Shown here piece after piece: positions 34,376 to 44,890 of a stretch of 64,000 bases of DNA. Both the position numbers and the translations under genes were made by a program. This DNA comes from Ditylenchus dipsaci (taxonomy: Eukaryota > Nematoda > Chromadorea > Rhabditida > Anguinidae). A model generated the notes under the pieces. That model searched no databases and was not told where the DNA came from. It saw nothing but the letters and a program-made list of their open reading frames with translations. Each line of letters begins with the position of its first letter. Position 1 is the stretch's first letter. The stretch covers positions 806,001 through 870,000 of the forward strand of contig SADC01001291.1 of NCBI GenBank assembly GCA_004194705.1, written 5' to 3'.

Positions 34376-34735
34376 TTAAATACCTAGATTTTTAAAAACT
34401 CCAAGTTAACAAATTATGGCTCATTTGATGTGAGCCACAATGCGGTTTGGTTTGACACCAAAAGCAACCTTTTATTAAACTTTAATGCTGAGATATGCTT
34501 ATTTGAATCAAACATGGCATTTTAGCAACACACAGAGTGTAGTAGTAGTAGTCAAAATTTCGATGGATTGTGTGTTATTCTAAACAAGCTCTACCACTTG
34601 TAGTGCAGATCAAAAGCTACAAAAATTCAGTTCACATAATTTTTTTTGAACTCAAAAATGTTGAGATATGGCTCTTTAAAGGGGCATGGTCACCTCTTAC
34701 TAAATTTTTCCCCGGACTTGAACATCGGACTTCTA

Positions 34736-34985
34736 CCGTATTTTCTCTAATTATAGACCCGTCTCTAATTATAGACCCCCTCAACTTTGAGGGTCTGTAT
34801 CTCAGCGCAGAGTGAAAATTTTGCAATTATCTTTTTTGCGTTTTCTTAGCTCCCACGAGCTCCGCTGATTCCACATTTTACATTTTGGTTGAGCTCCCGA
34901 AAATCTCGAGATCGACATTAAATTTTTCTGATTTTCAGTAGGTTGAAAAATTATAGACCCGGGTCTATAATTAGAGAAAATACGG
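34736..34985. mobile_element. pogo-type MITE, TA target
   Basis: CCGTATTTTCTCTAATTATA and its reverse complement, flanked by TA (34734-34735, 34986-34987). Same terminal family as the pogo-like element at 41184-42479. Confidence 0.8.
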
Positions 34986-35172
34986 TATACGTATTTTTTA
35001 ACTTTTTTTTTAAAACAAAACTATACCTTAAAGGGGCATATGGGAATATTTTGAAAGGCGGGTACCAGCCGAATTCAAACGAGAACTAATTTGACGAATT
35101 TCGGAAAATACCCTCAGTGGGAATCGAACCGACGACCGACTTTCACAGTCCGCCGCCACTTCACCACTAGGC

Positions 35173-36217
35173 GGAGTACCGTAAAAACGCCTACGCAAAA
35201 ACGCCTACAGTAAAAAGGCCTACAGCAAAAACGCCTACGCAAAAAGGCCTTCGCTAAAAGGCCTATAGTAAAAAGGCCTACAACTGTTTCTAAACCTAAT
35301 TTGATGTACAAATGTCCTGAAACGCATTAAAATTGGATGTCTGTGTGACAAAAAGACCTGAAAAGGCCTTAGCCATGTTTCGATTTTAAAAAATTATAAC
35401 CTTCTGTATATATTCTATTTAAGTTCACGCTTCTATTGAAATTTCCATATTCTTTTCAGCGTTGGCATTCATTTGGGAAAAACTCATTTGGGCACCTCAT
35501 TTGGGCGCCAATTTCAAAATGTCTAATTTCCTAACTCGAAACTGCGGTTTTTCCGATTTTATTAGTGTATTCGTCCCCGGTCACGTCAACTCGGGCGGCG
35601 GTCAGTTGTCCCTCCTCAAATTGACCCTCGGTCAATCGCTCCTGTGGTAAATGAGAGGATTTTTTTCATTCAAAATAAATTTTATTCCGATTTGGTTGGA
35701 ACGTCACAGTGTTTCAATGGAGGTGGTAAATTCCTCACGGTGAATTCACCGTCCAGTAATTTCCCCTGTGGTAAATTAGCCTTTCCAAAATTGTGAGGTT
35801 ACATGTTTCAATCCAAGTGACAGCAGACATTATTTTTTCTCAAATAACAGTAATACATTAGTATTAAAAACTATGTTAGACGTGCTGTGACATGGCTGGG
35901 AATCGAACCCGCGACCAGCTTTCACCGATTTCTGCTACTCGGGCAGTGGTCAGTTAAATCCGCGGCTAATTAGCTCCGTATTTTTTAAACCAATAATATT
36001 GCTATATTTTTGGCTAACTATCCTTGTTTTTCAAATGATTTTCTATGAACCAACCTCAGAAAATTGGAATTCCATTCGTTTCAGGACTGAAAAAATGTAG
36101 ATAATTTTATAGGCGTTTTTACTGTAGGCCTTTTTACTGTAGGCGTTTTTGTGTAGGCGTTTTTGCGTAGGCCTTTTTACTGTAGGCGTTTTTGCGTAGG
36201 CGTTTTTACTAGACACC
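35173..36217. mobile_element. hAT-like element with AAAAACGCCTAC arrays, TSD CACTAGGC
   Basis: An exact 8-bp CACTAGGC (35165-35172, 36218-36225) flanks the element. Both ends carry arrays of GTAAAAACGCCTAC and AAAAAGGCCTAC units in inverted orientation. The insertion lies in the tRNA-like head of the SINE. Confidence 0.82.
35880..35955 (-). repeat. second tRNA-like SINE head
   Basis: The reverse complement reads GGTCGCGGGTTCGATTCCCA, a good RNA polymerase III B box, preceded by CACTGCCCGAGTAGCAG. It lacks tRNA-length structure, so I call it a SINE remnant, not a tRNA gene. Confidence 0.5.
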
Positions 36218-36469
36218 CACTAGGCCACCTATGCAATTAAACACTTTCAAATTGTTTTTTTTTGGATATAATTTTTTCAAAATATGGAACCGTTTACTAG
36301 TCAAGTTCCAGATCTGACGAGTAAGCCGGCTTAAACGGCTCTACGACAGCACCCCGAGTGCTCCCCCTAAGTACAAAAAGTCCGAGGCACTTCAAATTGA
36401 CTGGAATACTTGGGCCACCCTGTATATAACTGCTTTTTCCAGTACACTGTCAAGGAAATACTTATTACC

Positions 36470-36643
36470 GTAAATGTTCTAATAGAGTTTCTTCCCCTCT
36501 TGACTTTGAGGATCTGTAGTGCTCTACCAATTCTCTTTTTTGGATTTCTGATTTTCACCCAAAAATATCTATATTGACCTAAAATTTTCTCGATTTCACG
36601 AGGATCGAAAAGTAGAGCCACGGGGCTCTATTAGAACATTACA
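36470..36643. mobile_element. pogo-type MITE, diverged ends
   Basis: CCGTAAATGTTCTAATAGAG on the left and CTCTATTAGAACATTACAT on the right are inverted. It is related to the CCGTAT...CTCTAATTA family. Confidence 0.6.
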
Positions 36644-36762
36644 TTATTTTGCAAAATGCTAACCTATTTTCAAGTTTTTATATATTCAAATTTATGGTTT
36701 ATGGTTTAAAGTGGGTTTGAAAGGTTTAAGAAGGCTGATGGTTTATAATGCCAGTTTTTCAG

Positions 36763-37283
36763 GTCCTTCACAGTCTACAAACAGAAAGCTTTCATTATTC
36801 AAGGAAATTCTCCCCAACTCTTGGCATGGATCCTCCAGCCACTAAACAACAGCTCCAACGGCAATTCCAGGCAGAAGAACGTGCTCATCAACTGCATCTG
36901 CACCACTCCCACCATTGTCTTCTCGGTCGACTGCACCTTCTTGTAGGTTTCTTTCCCCTTCAAACAAAACAAAAAATGTCATATATCAAATTATTCCACT
37001 TTCCCTCTTCCAAAATAGACCAGAAAGTTTCCTAAAAAGGGCTATTCAATTCAATAAAGAGGAATGGAGGAGGCAAATTTGGGAGCGAAATCGGCGAAGA
37101 AATGTTTTAGCACTCCTTCTTTGTTCCACTTTTCTGCTACTCCTCATTTGTGGATTAAGAGCACACAGTTCTGCATTAATCCTCTCAGAAAACTGTAATA
37201 AGCCCTCCAAGCATAATAGTAAACACCCCAAAAATACCGACGGTAGATCCAAATTAAGCCTAAATAATTTATGGACACATTGA
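36763..37283 (+). CDS. single-pass membrane protein, C-terminal part
   Basis: Two exons splice in phase. The first (36763 to a GTAGGT donor at about 36942) reads SFTVYKQKAFIIQGNSP, WILQPLNNSSNGNSRQ and NCICTTPTIVFSVDCTF. The second (acceptor CAAAATAG, from about 37019) continues LPESFLKRAIQFNKEEW, then a hydrophobic helix VLALLLCSTFLLLLICGL, and ends NNLWTH with TGA. The NNSS and NCICTT stretch looks extracellular or lumenal and the short Lys/Asn-rich tail cytoplasmic, or the reverse. The N-terminal exons were not found; the ex-33752 exon is a weak candidate. AATAAA follows at 37331-37336. The family is not recognised. Confidence 0.55.
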
Positions 37284-37330
37284 TTATTTGCTTGTTGTTC
37301 GACAATTCAGAACAGCTTTTTAGGCCCATC

Positions 37331-37336
37331 AATAAA
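37331..37336 (+). terminator. polyadenylation signal AATAAA
   Basis: Canonical hexamer 48 bp after the stop of the membrane-protein gene. Confidence 0.6.
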
Positions 37337-37339
37337 ATG

Positions 37340-37816
37340 CTGAATCACTTTTTGTGCTTTTTGATTGGATTAGCCAGATTATCCTGTCTCCATTTGACTC
37401 AATGTCCGATAACTTATCTGAAATCACACTGAACTTACAAGAGATGACTTCAAAAAATCGTTTGAAACCTTCATAACGGCGTTTTGAAAATTGACAAGTT
37501 TTTTAAATTTTCTGCTGACTTCGATTTCATCGAAAGCGAGACATTATGTAGCAGAATATACTTAAACCAACACCGAGGTTACAAAAACTTCGAAATGGTA
37601 TTCTCAATTGTTACTCCGAGATCTTAAAATTGAATTATTCATTGCTTATATAAAATGCTAACCGTCCGGAAACTCGTAGAACATCATCAGGCTACATCTG
37701 GATGCGAAGAGAATATACTCGGAGAATATTTTTTAGTGAAGAATCACGGCGTGTCAAATTTGAAAAATCGCGAAAAGGCTATTTTCCTGCGAGGACAAAT
37801 ATCATTGTCAGTTTTT
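37340..37816. other. no gene seen
   Basis: Spacer between the membrane-protein gene and a hAT-like MITE; only short AT-driven frames. Confidence 0.5.
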
Positions 37817-37824
37817 GTTATTTA

Positions 37825-38649
37825 TAGGGTTGTCGAGCGCTCGAAATTTTCGAGTCGAGCGCTCGATTCGATATTCGAAATTCGAAATTTTCGAGTCGAG
37901 CGCTCGATTCGATATTCGAAATTCGAAATTTCGAGTCGAGCGCTCGATTCGACATTCGAAATTTTCGAGCGCTCGATTCGAAATTCGAAAATTTTCGAGC
38001 GCTCGATTCGAAATCGAAAATTTTCAGCGGCTTCGCCGCCTCATTAATGGATTTTTTAGAAATAAATTAATCGAAACCATGGTTAATCGACCACACACGA
38101 CCGTTTTACCACACCAAACGAATAAGCGCCCGAAAAAACTACCATTCTTTGTTCATAGTTGTGCTTGATCAAACGGCGCAGATCGGAGACTCTGAGATCG
38201 CAAAAAGCACCGCTCTGGCTTTTTTCGCCTCAGAAGGTCCCAATTTTTTGTTCGCTAACTTTTCCTTGGGCCTTGCCGATTTCAGGTGACCCGAAAGATG
38301 AGTTGTTGATCTACTCTTTGGCAGTCTAAGCTCTTCCCCACAAGTGAAAATAGTCTTTCCACCGACTTTCTTAAACGATTTCCAAACTTCACTTGGCATT
38401 TTTCTAAAACAAGAAAAATTCACCATTACATTCTTTTTGTGTGCTGCAAGTTCCGAACTATATCTCGAAAATAAGCGCTCAAAATTCGAAAGCATAATTC
38501 GAAATTTTTTTTCGAGCGCTCGAAATTCGAAAGCATAATTCGAAATTTTTTTTCGAGCGCTCGAAATTCGAAATTTCCGCTCGAAATTCGAAAATTTTCG
38601 AACTTTCGAGCGAAAAGTTCGAAATCGAGCGCTCGATTCGACAACCCTA
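37825..38649. mobile_element. hAT MITE, TAGGGTTGTC ends, TSD GTTATTTA
   Basis: TAGGGTTGTCGAGCGCTCG and its inverted end are flanked by an exact 8-bp GTTATTTA (37817-37824, 38650-38657). Subterminal arrays of TTCGAGCGCTCGAAATTCGA fill both sides. The middle holds a minus-strand fragment of a BED-type zinc finger (about 38400-38260). Confidence 0.88.
38260..38410 (-). pseudogene. BED zinc-finger fragment of a hAT transposase
   Basis: The frame reads SEVWKSFKKVGGKTIFTCG followed by STTHLSGHLKSAR, which fits the W..F...C...STTHL..HL layout of BED fingers found at the N-terminus of hAT transposases, with one Cys lost. The catalytic RNase H-like domain is absent. This supports the hAT assignment of the surrounding MITE. 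Confidence 0.55.
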
Positions 38650-38701
38650 GTTATTTATATAACTTTTTTTGTAATTTTCGAGAGTTTTATGGGGTTTTTG
38701 T

Positions 38702-39665
38702 AGAGATGGGAACAAACAATATATTGGTATTGGGATATTGGTTGGTGTCTTTCAAAAATATTGGTATTGGTATTAGGTTTGACAAAGATATTGGGTGCTA
38801 AATAATGAAATTTTTCCAATATAAATTTTTAATTTTTACGCATATTTCCTCATTTTTTTGGCCTAATGGATGACATTTAACAAATTTTATTTATTACTTT
38901 TTCATTGATTTACTTAAATTGTCTTACAGTCGAAGCTCTCTATAACGACTCTCAAGGGACCGGCTAAGCCGAGTCGTTATAAAGAGCGTCGTTTTGACTT
39001 GAATGACTTAGCTCAGGACCAAATAGTTCTTTTTCCGGATCGTTATAAAGAGCGAGTCGTTATAAAGAGCGTCGTTATAGAGAGCGTCTACTGTATTTTA
39101 AAGAAAAAACTTAACGAAAAGATTTTCTTATATCCAAAATTTTTTGGTGATTATAAAAACTAGAAGGGATTTTTTTTGACAAAATCGAGTTTTCTTTTCC
39201 ACAATTCTGCAACACCATAACAAGATTTATTTCAAACTATTTCTCCCACATTCGACAGCTCGTGCAATGACATTAATTTTTCGTCCGAAAATCAGTTCGC
39301 CCAACGTTAATTAGTCCGAAATTCAGATCGTCCGAAATTTAATTCGTACAAGCTTGAGTTTGAAAATTGCTCGATTATTCGATTTCCGAGAACACTGTAA
39401 TTTTGATTTTCTGGCCTTAATGAAAGCCGAAATGGATCAATTTTCGTTTCTTTATGCCAAAAAATCAGTTCCAGTGTGTTACTAAATCGAGATTAGACTG
39501 AATTAGGAACTTTTTTTAATGTTTTGGTGAACAAATAGACTTTTGAAAAAATATTGGTATTGGGCAATATATTGGGGTCCACAACTTTGAAATATTGGTA
39601 TCGGGTCTAGAGAGGGCCAAAAAATATTGGTATTGGTATTTTGCAAAGGCAAATGCCCATCTCCA
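38702..39665. mobile_element. hAT-like MITE with AATATTGGTATTGG ends, TSD GTTTTTGT
   Basis: AGAGATGGG on the left and CCCATCTCCA on the right lie within an exact 8-bp GTTTTTGT (38694-38701, 39666-39673). ATATTGGTATTGGG units repeat at both ends. A pogo-like MITE (38927-39093) is inserted inside. Confidence 0.75.
38927..39093. mobile_element. pogo/Tigger-like MITE, TA target
   Basis: CAGTCGAAGCTCTCTATAAC on the left and AGAGAGCGTCTACTG on the right, flanked by TA (38925-38926, 39094-39095). Internal GTCGTTATAAAGAGCG units repeat. Confidence 0.8.
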
Positions 39666-39699
39666 GTTTTTGTGTCTATAAAGTATATTAGTTGCTAAA

Positions 39700-40700
39700 T
39701 AAGTCACCACAGCGGGTCCCATTCCTGAAAATTGGTAAAACCGCAGTTTCCCTTCAGGACAAAAATAAGAATTTGTTTGAAATTTCTTTATTTATGATCA
39801 ATTGGATGTTCAGCTAAATTTTTAGAATTATATTATGCATCCTTTTGTTAACTTAATTAGCCATATTGGGATTAAAACAAAGCTGAGAGTCAGCTCTACA
39901 CGACGATGGTCGAAAGCAAGAAAACAGAGCCAATATTATTTAGCGGAGCTGAAAGTCCAGAATCTAAACTTTCAGAATTACCGATTGTTTGTCAAAGTTC
40001 GAAAACTTTTAAATAAAATCATTAAAATTTAAAAAACTTGCATTTTTGGAAATATTTAGGTATCTAAGTTTAGCTTGACTATTCAATTCAATTCAATATT
40101 CGAATAGTGACATGAATCGCTACATGTTGGTGTTTTTCTGAAATAAACGTGTAGAGCTGACTTTCAGCTTTCGTTGAATCCTTAACATGGCAAATTGTGT
40201 AATGAAAATGTTGTATAAATTCCATTATACAGTTAAGCATCCAATTAATCAAAATAAAGAAATTTAAGAAAATATTCTCATTTTTGTCTTGAAAGGAAAA
40301 TTCCCCTATTCGCGATTTTTTAAATTTGACACGCCGTGGAATGTCAATGACTATGGCGAGATCTCACCGAAAAAACATCTTGATCTCGAAATTCTATTAT
40401 CAGGCCCAGATTTCGAAATTCTGAAGAACTGACCGAGATATCAGAACCAAGGCTCGTTCAAAGCACCAATTTTTGAATAATTCTGTGATGTAGAGTCAAA
40501 TTGAATTACTGAAAATTGAAAGTTATTTTGAAATTGTTAAGAATGTGTTTAAAATTATGGAGCACTGGTTTTGGACTCTCGATGACTATATAAACTTTTG
40601 GTATATTTCTAAGCTATTTCAGATTTGGCTATTGGGTTTATCGGGTATTTTTAGCTGAAAATAAAATTTTCAACAAAAAATCACTTCTGGAAAAAGAAAA
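39700..40700. other. no gene seen
   Basis: Contains an inverted pair (GAAATTTCTTTATTT near 39780 and AAATAAAGAAATTT near 40250; AGAGTCAGCTCTACACG near 39887 and TGTAGAGCTGACTTTCAGCT near 40150). It is probably a foldback repeat of about 500 bp (39730-40320). Confidence 0.5.
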
Positions 40701-40711
40701 TGTGATTACAA

Positions 40712-43700
40712 ATGTCTCCTCAATTGCAGTCTGGCATGAAGCTGTTGATTTTTGTTGGCATGCTTGCCATTATAGGCATTTTGGTGCTGGAAAGTCTGTA
40801 CTTCAGAAAAGCAATATTTGTGCTATTGATACCCACTTTTGTAACCATTTCCACAGTAGTGGCTATACTCAAACAGAGTCATCAACTGGTCTGGCCAATA
40901 ATTGGTATCTCGGTTAGTGATATTACTCAAGTTTAAATCAATGAATTTATATTGGCTTGGTTTTAGTTTTTCCACATGTTTCTGGCTACGTATGCCTTTC
41001 TAATATTTTCGTACTATTTCTTCTTCAAACCACTCTACATTATTATGGTGCTCAATTGGGCATTTGATAGTAGGTTTATATAATTTTGAAAAAACCAAGG
41101 TCTAGTGGGGTTGGATTTCACAAAAATGAGCAAATTTCGATACTTTTTCAAGTTTTATTTTTAATAAAATAGTGGACTCTATACCGTATAACCTCTATTA
41201 ATTATACATGTCTAATTATTTTTCAATACACCTCGGTGGGGGCCTCATTATTAGAGGGGGCCTTATTAATAGAGGGTGCCTAATTATTTTTCAATACCCC
41301 TGAAGTGAGCCTCAAACTGGCGCCAAAAAATTATGCCTGAATTCCTGTGTTTTTCCTTCATGTTCTTTCAGCTTTCCATTCCCAGTTTCCCCATCTCTAT
41401 CATATCCAATCAAGATCTTTTAGATGTCCAGCAACAGCGAGAGCGAAGTCGAAGAACTGCAGTTGCATCACGACGAGGGCGCGCCAGTCAACCGAAAGAG
41501 AAAGAGGAACAACGAGGCGGCGACGAAGCTGGAGGCGATCATGTGGGCGTATGCAAACTCCATCCGCTCGGCTGCAAGGAAGTTCAAGGTCACCAGAAGT
41601 GTTGTCCAGCGCTGGATGAAGCAGGAGAATGAGCTCAATTGTCAAGTGTAGGCTTCATGTCTAGCTCAGCTTTCCAGAGTTCCTGAATTGGATTTTTAGG
41701 AACACTATGGCTCGTGGAAGTGAGCGAAAGAGGCTCGATGGAGGATGGCGCCCAGTTCTACACCCGGACACCCGGCTCGTGCCTGATCTCTTGATTCTTA
41801 AGCTCTTCATAATTTTATTCTTTAGGCCCCTGACGTCAGCTGGAATGGTCCCTTCAAGGCGAAGATCCGGCACCACTACAATCTGTGGATGACGAACGAG
41901 GACCGACGAGAGTGGACCGCCGCAGGAAATCCGAAGGCACCTGGAGTGGACGTCGTCTTAGATTGGGTCGATCGTGCCTGGCAGGATCTCTCCAAGGAAA
42001 CCATCATCAACTCATTCAAGGGTTTGCATTTTTTTCATTGTTGCCTTCATTATAATATTGCTCTTCCCATTTAAGCTTGCGCACTGACTACGCCCACTGA
42101 TGGATCCGGGGACGACCAAATCACTTGCTTCAAGCCAGCAGGACCGATCGGTGCAAAAGGACTGGATATTCTCCGCGAGATCAGAGCACAGGAGGGGATG
42201 CGAGACGGACGAGACGACTACGAGGAGGCCGGCCTTTCCGAAGACGAAGAGGAGATGGAGTTGGAAAGAGTCAATGACGATGATGGATTGTTCTTCACTT
42301 GGTTGATCTTTTCTCTTGGCATGTCGCGTTTTCGGTTGAATAAATATGAAGTGTTTTTCGGTCGAAGGGGGCCTCATTATTAGAGGGTGCCTAATTATTT
42401 TTCAATACACCTCGGTGGGGCCTCATTATTAAAGGGGGCCTTATTAATAGAGGGTGCCTAATTAATAGAGGTTATACGGTATGTGTTCGAGGGACCCCGA
42501 AAAAAATATGCCTTGGTCCCCCTGCTATTTATTTTTGTGATTTTAGGCTAAGATTCAGGCAAGAATTGGCTATGTTAGAACCCAGCGTATTTTATTTTAA
42601 ACATTCGTATACTTATGGAATGGTCTATATGTATTAAAGTAAAAACTTCTCCATATAAGTGTAATTTGCAGGATTTTACATAGGGAATGTCTATCTTTCT
42701 TAAGTCTATAAATTTATCTTGCTATAGACCTACGAGCAAAACCCATGTTTGAGTCCGTCCAAAACATTTGCTGGCTAAGTCTTGCCTAAACATAAGCCTA
42801 AAAATCACAAAAATAAACAACAGGGGAATCAAAGCATTTTTTTCAGGGGTCTCTCGAACACATATAGAGCCCACTATTTCATTAAAAATAAAACTTGAAA
42901 AAGTATCGAAATTCGCCCATTTTTGCTAAATAGTGTGTAAAACTTTTACAAAAATTATTAGGGTTGATTATAGAAAAAACCTTTTCGCATTGCTATACAA
43001 TACTTTGATTTTTATTCAAGCAAGGAAATCGCCCGAAGTGTTCAATTTGAAACTTTCCATTTGAGACTTTCCGAGGTTTTTCGATGCGCTAAATACGAAA
43101 ACATTTAGATAGCCTTCCGTGGAAAAGACCATAATGTTTTTTATACTTTTCGGATGCTTAGATCCCACATGCTGATTTTCAACTAGTTGGAATCTAACAA
43201 AAAATCAGGTTAAGGTCCAAGGCATCTGCGAAATAAATTTTCGTGGGTATCCGCATGTTTCTCGTGAATGAAAAAAATCGATGAAAAAATTATAGAAGCT
43301 AATAAAAGTATGAAGAGTTTACACTTTGCAGTTTGGGCAGTTTCCGTGTCCCAAGGAATCAGAGTTGAAAGCTTTTAAAAAATAAATTATTGGTTTCATA
43401 TATCACCGCTGATGTTGATTGATTTGTTTTTAGCTCTACATACCAACAAAACGCCCTCCTATTACTTTCATTGCTTCTGCATTTTCGCTGCCCTGATTCT
43501 CTTCTTCCTATTCAACCTGTGGCAGTCGAGAGTGTCTATTGGATTTCGCTGTTTCCTGGAGGATGACCATCAAAGGCAGGCTCTTTTGCGACAATTCAAC
43601 CAAACAGCTCCTAGTTCCACAGTGTCTTCAGCCTCTTCCAACTACCCACCTACACAGCCACCACCCCACCTCCACAGATGGGCAATAAGGGGGTCGGAGG

Positions 43701-43878
43701 GTATATTTCCTCTTCCAAAATGCTCAACGAACCACCTATTGTGCTCATTTCCTCCAACAACAACAGGGCCAGCAATACATGGCTGGAGCAGCAGATAGAA
43801 CAAGCAGACGCTCTTCTCTCACAGAAAGCCGTAGATTGGCTGTTTGAGCTCAACCATGAAAAAGATCAATGGATTTGA
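40712..43878 (+). CDS. four-transmembrane protein of unknown function
   Basis: Three exons: 40712-40912, 40967-41069 and 43434-43878. Phases agree at both junctions. Hydrophobic segments are KLLIFVGMLAIIGILVLES, FVLLIPTFVTISTVVAIL, HMFLATYAFLIFSYYFFF and FHCFCIFAALILFFLFNL, followed by a cytoplasmic-looking tail rich in Ser and Pro that ends TWLEQQIEQADALL...HEKDQWI. In the tail, near 43660-43676, the frame slips by one base within a C-rich run (CCACCACCCCACCTCC): both sides read as proline-rich coding, so one base seems to be missing. The 2.36-kb second intron holds nested transposons (41090-42935). The small tetraspan layout recalls lineage-specific invertebrate families, but I cannot name one. 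Confidence 0.65.
41184..42479. mobile_element. pogo-like DNA transposon, internally deleted, TA target
   Basis: CCGTATAACCTCTATTAATTA-type ends, shown here as CCGTATAACCTCTATTAATT, with TA at 41182-41183 and 42480-42481. Subterminal repeats alternate GGGGGCCTCATTATTAGAG and GGTGCCTAATTATTTTTCAA units. It encodes pogo transposase remnants, so it identifies the source family for the CCGTATTT...CTCTAAT MITEs in this window. Confidence 0.85.
41424..42300 (+). pseudogene. pogo-family transposase, central domain missing
   Basis: Exon 1 (41424 to about 41645) encodes an acidic start, then a psq/CENP-B-type helix-turn-helix (AATKLEAIMWAYANS, SIRSAARKFKVTRSVVQRWM). A short piece (41707-41795) reads SERKRLDGGWRPVLHPD, like the CENPB_DBD turn. 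After TTCTTTAG (41825) comes the C-terminus of the DDE_1 domain: APDVSWNGPFKAKIRHHY, VLDWVDRAWQDLSKETII and NSFK, followed by an acidic tail. The catalytic DDE core that should lie between them is gone, so it cannot be active. Splice phases were not all resolved. Confidence 0.78.
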
Positions 43879-43956
43879 CAAGGCTTTACTTTACTTCAGT
43901 TTTTTGACATAAAAAAACCTTTTTTATGATGTAAAACAAATGTTTGTATTAATAAT

Positions 43957-44442
43957 GGGTTGGCCAGACTTGCGGACAACATTTCGCGGACGCAACTCTT
44001 GCGGACCAAATCTTACGGACGCAACATTTGCGGACGAAAATTTGCGGACAAAGATTTGCGGACGAGACTTTGCGGACCAAATTTCACAGATGCAACATTT
44101 GCGGACGAACATGGGCGGACCGACTTTTGCGGATAAACCGAAGTTTGGCAGAAAAGGAGCAGAAAAAAGAAGGTATCTCAATTCGGAGTGAAGGATGACA
44201 GCATTAAAAACGAAGTTAGTCAAAGGTGTGACTTATGCGATGCTTATATGAAGTTCGCAATTCTCGTCCGCAAATCTTTGTCCGCAAGCTCTCGTCCGCA
44301 AATGTTCGTCCGCAAATCTTGCGGCCGCAAGATTTGATCCGCAAAAGTTGAAGCGCAAAACCTCATCCGCAAGGCTTTGTCCGCAATAATCACGTCCGGA
44401 AACACGCATCCGCAAAATATTGTCCGCAAGTCTGGCCAACCC
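43957..44442. mobile_element. hAT-like MITE with TTGCGGACGAA arrays, TSD TTAATAAT
   Basis: GGGTTGGCCAGACTTGCGGA and its inverted end lie within an exact 8-bp TTAATAAT (43949-43956, 44443-44450). Both sides are arrays of ATTTGCGGACGAAAATTTGCGG-type units with about 11-bp periodicity. It starts about 80 bp after the stop of the four-TM gene. Confidence 0.85.
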
Positions 44443-44470
44443 TTAATAATTTGTGTGGTTTGTTTGCTAA

Positions 44471-44890
44471 GGCTCCCCTCATACTCCCGCGCAACACGAA
44501 TCGCGCAACAAAATTTCATAGAGTTCTACAGGAACAATTTTTATTTTCGGTCGCAGACATCTGATACTCAAAATGACGGCCACGAATCTAGCAAACATTT
44601 TGGTAATAAAAAATTTTCAATCTGATATAAAAATGTTTTAGTAATAATCACAAGTATGTGGCAAATTGGCGTGTTGCGTCACTTTCTTGCGCAACACGCC
44701 GATTTGCCACATACTTGTGATTATTCCTAAAACATTTTTATATCAGATTGAAAATTTTTTATTACCAAAATGTTTGCTAGATTCGTGGCCGTCATTTTGA
44801 GTATCAGAAAAAGAAAATAAAAATTGTTCCTGTAGAACCCTATGAAATTTTGTTGCGAGACTCGTGTTGCGCGGGAGTATGAGGAGAGCC
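44471..44890. mobile_element. 420-bp foldback MITE, TSD TAA
   Basis: GGCTCCCCTCATACTCCCGC and its near-exact reverse complement are flanked by TAA (44468-44470, 44891-44893), which fits Harbinger-type targets. Arms of about 200 bp are nearly identical, and the centre is GTGTTGCGTCACTTTCTTGC. Confidence 0.75.

Larger units (their letters stand above)
35029..36240 (-). repeat. tRNA-derived SINE, interrupted
   Basis: Read on the minus strand, a tRNA-like head with A-box-like TAGTGGTGAAGTGG and B-box-like GGTTCGATTCC is followed by a tail ending CCGCCTTTCAAAATATTCCC and ATGCCCCTTTA. The head is split by an insertion (35173-36217). The family recurs at 45175-48570 and 48655-48713. Confidence 0.75.
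41090..42935. mobile_element. foldback element split by a pogo-like element
   Basis: Outer arms (ATACTTTTTCAAGTTTTATT near 41137 and AATAAAACTTGAAAAAGTAT near 42887) plus inner GTGTTCGAGGGACCCC (42483) and GGGGTCTCTCGAACAC (42846) belong to one palindromic repeat. The pogo-like element at 41184-42479 landed in it at a TA. The inner block is again the CCTTGGTCCCCCTG family. Confidence 0.65.

Noticed and set aside
35110..35172. tRNA gene on the minus strand
   Set aside because: A and B boxes are present but there is no cloverleaf-compatible acceptor stem, and the SINE tail follows.
37655..38168. Frames with repeated SARFEIRNSKF-like peptides
   Set aside because: They are translations of the CGAGCGCTCGAAATTCGA arrays of a hAT MITE.
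43957..44442. CRISPR-like array of GCGGAC units
   Set aside because: The unit is about 11 bp, arranged as inverted arrays within 8-bp duplications in a eukaryotic genome; there are no spacers.
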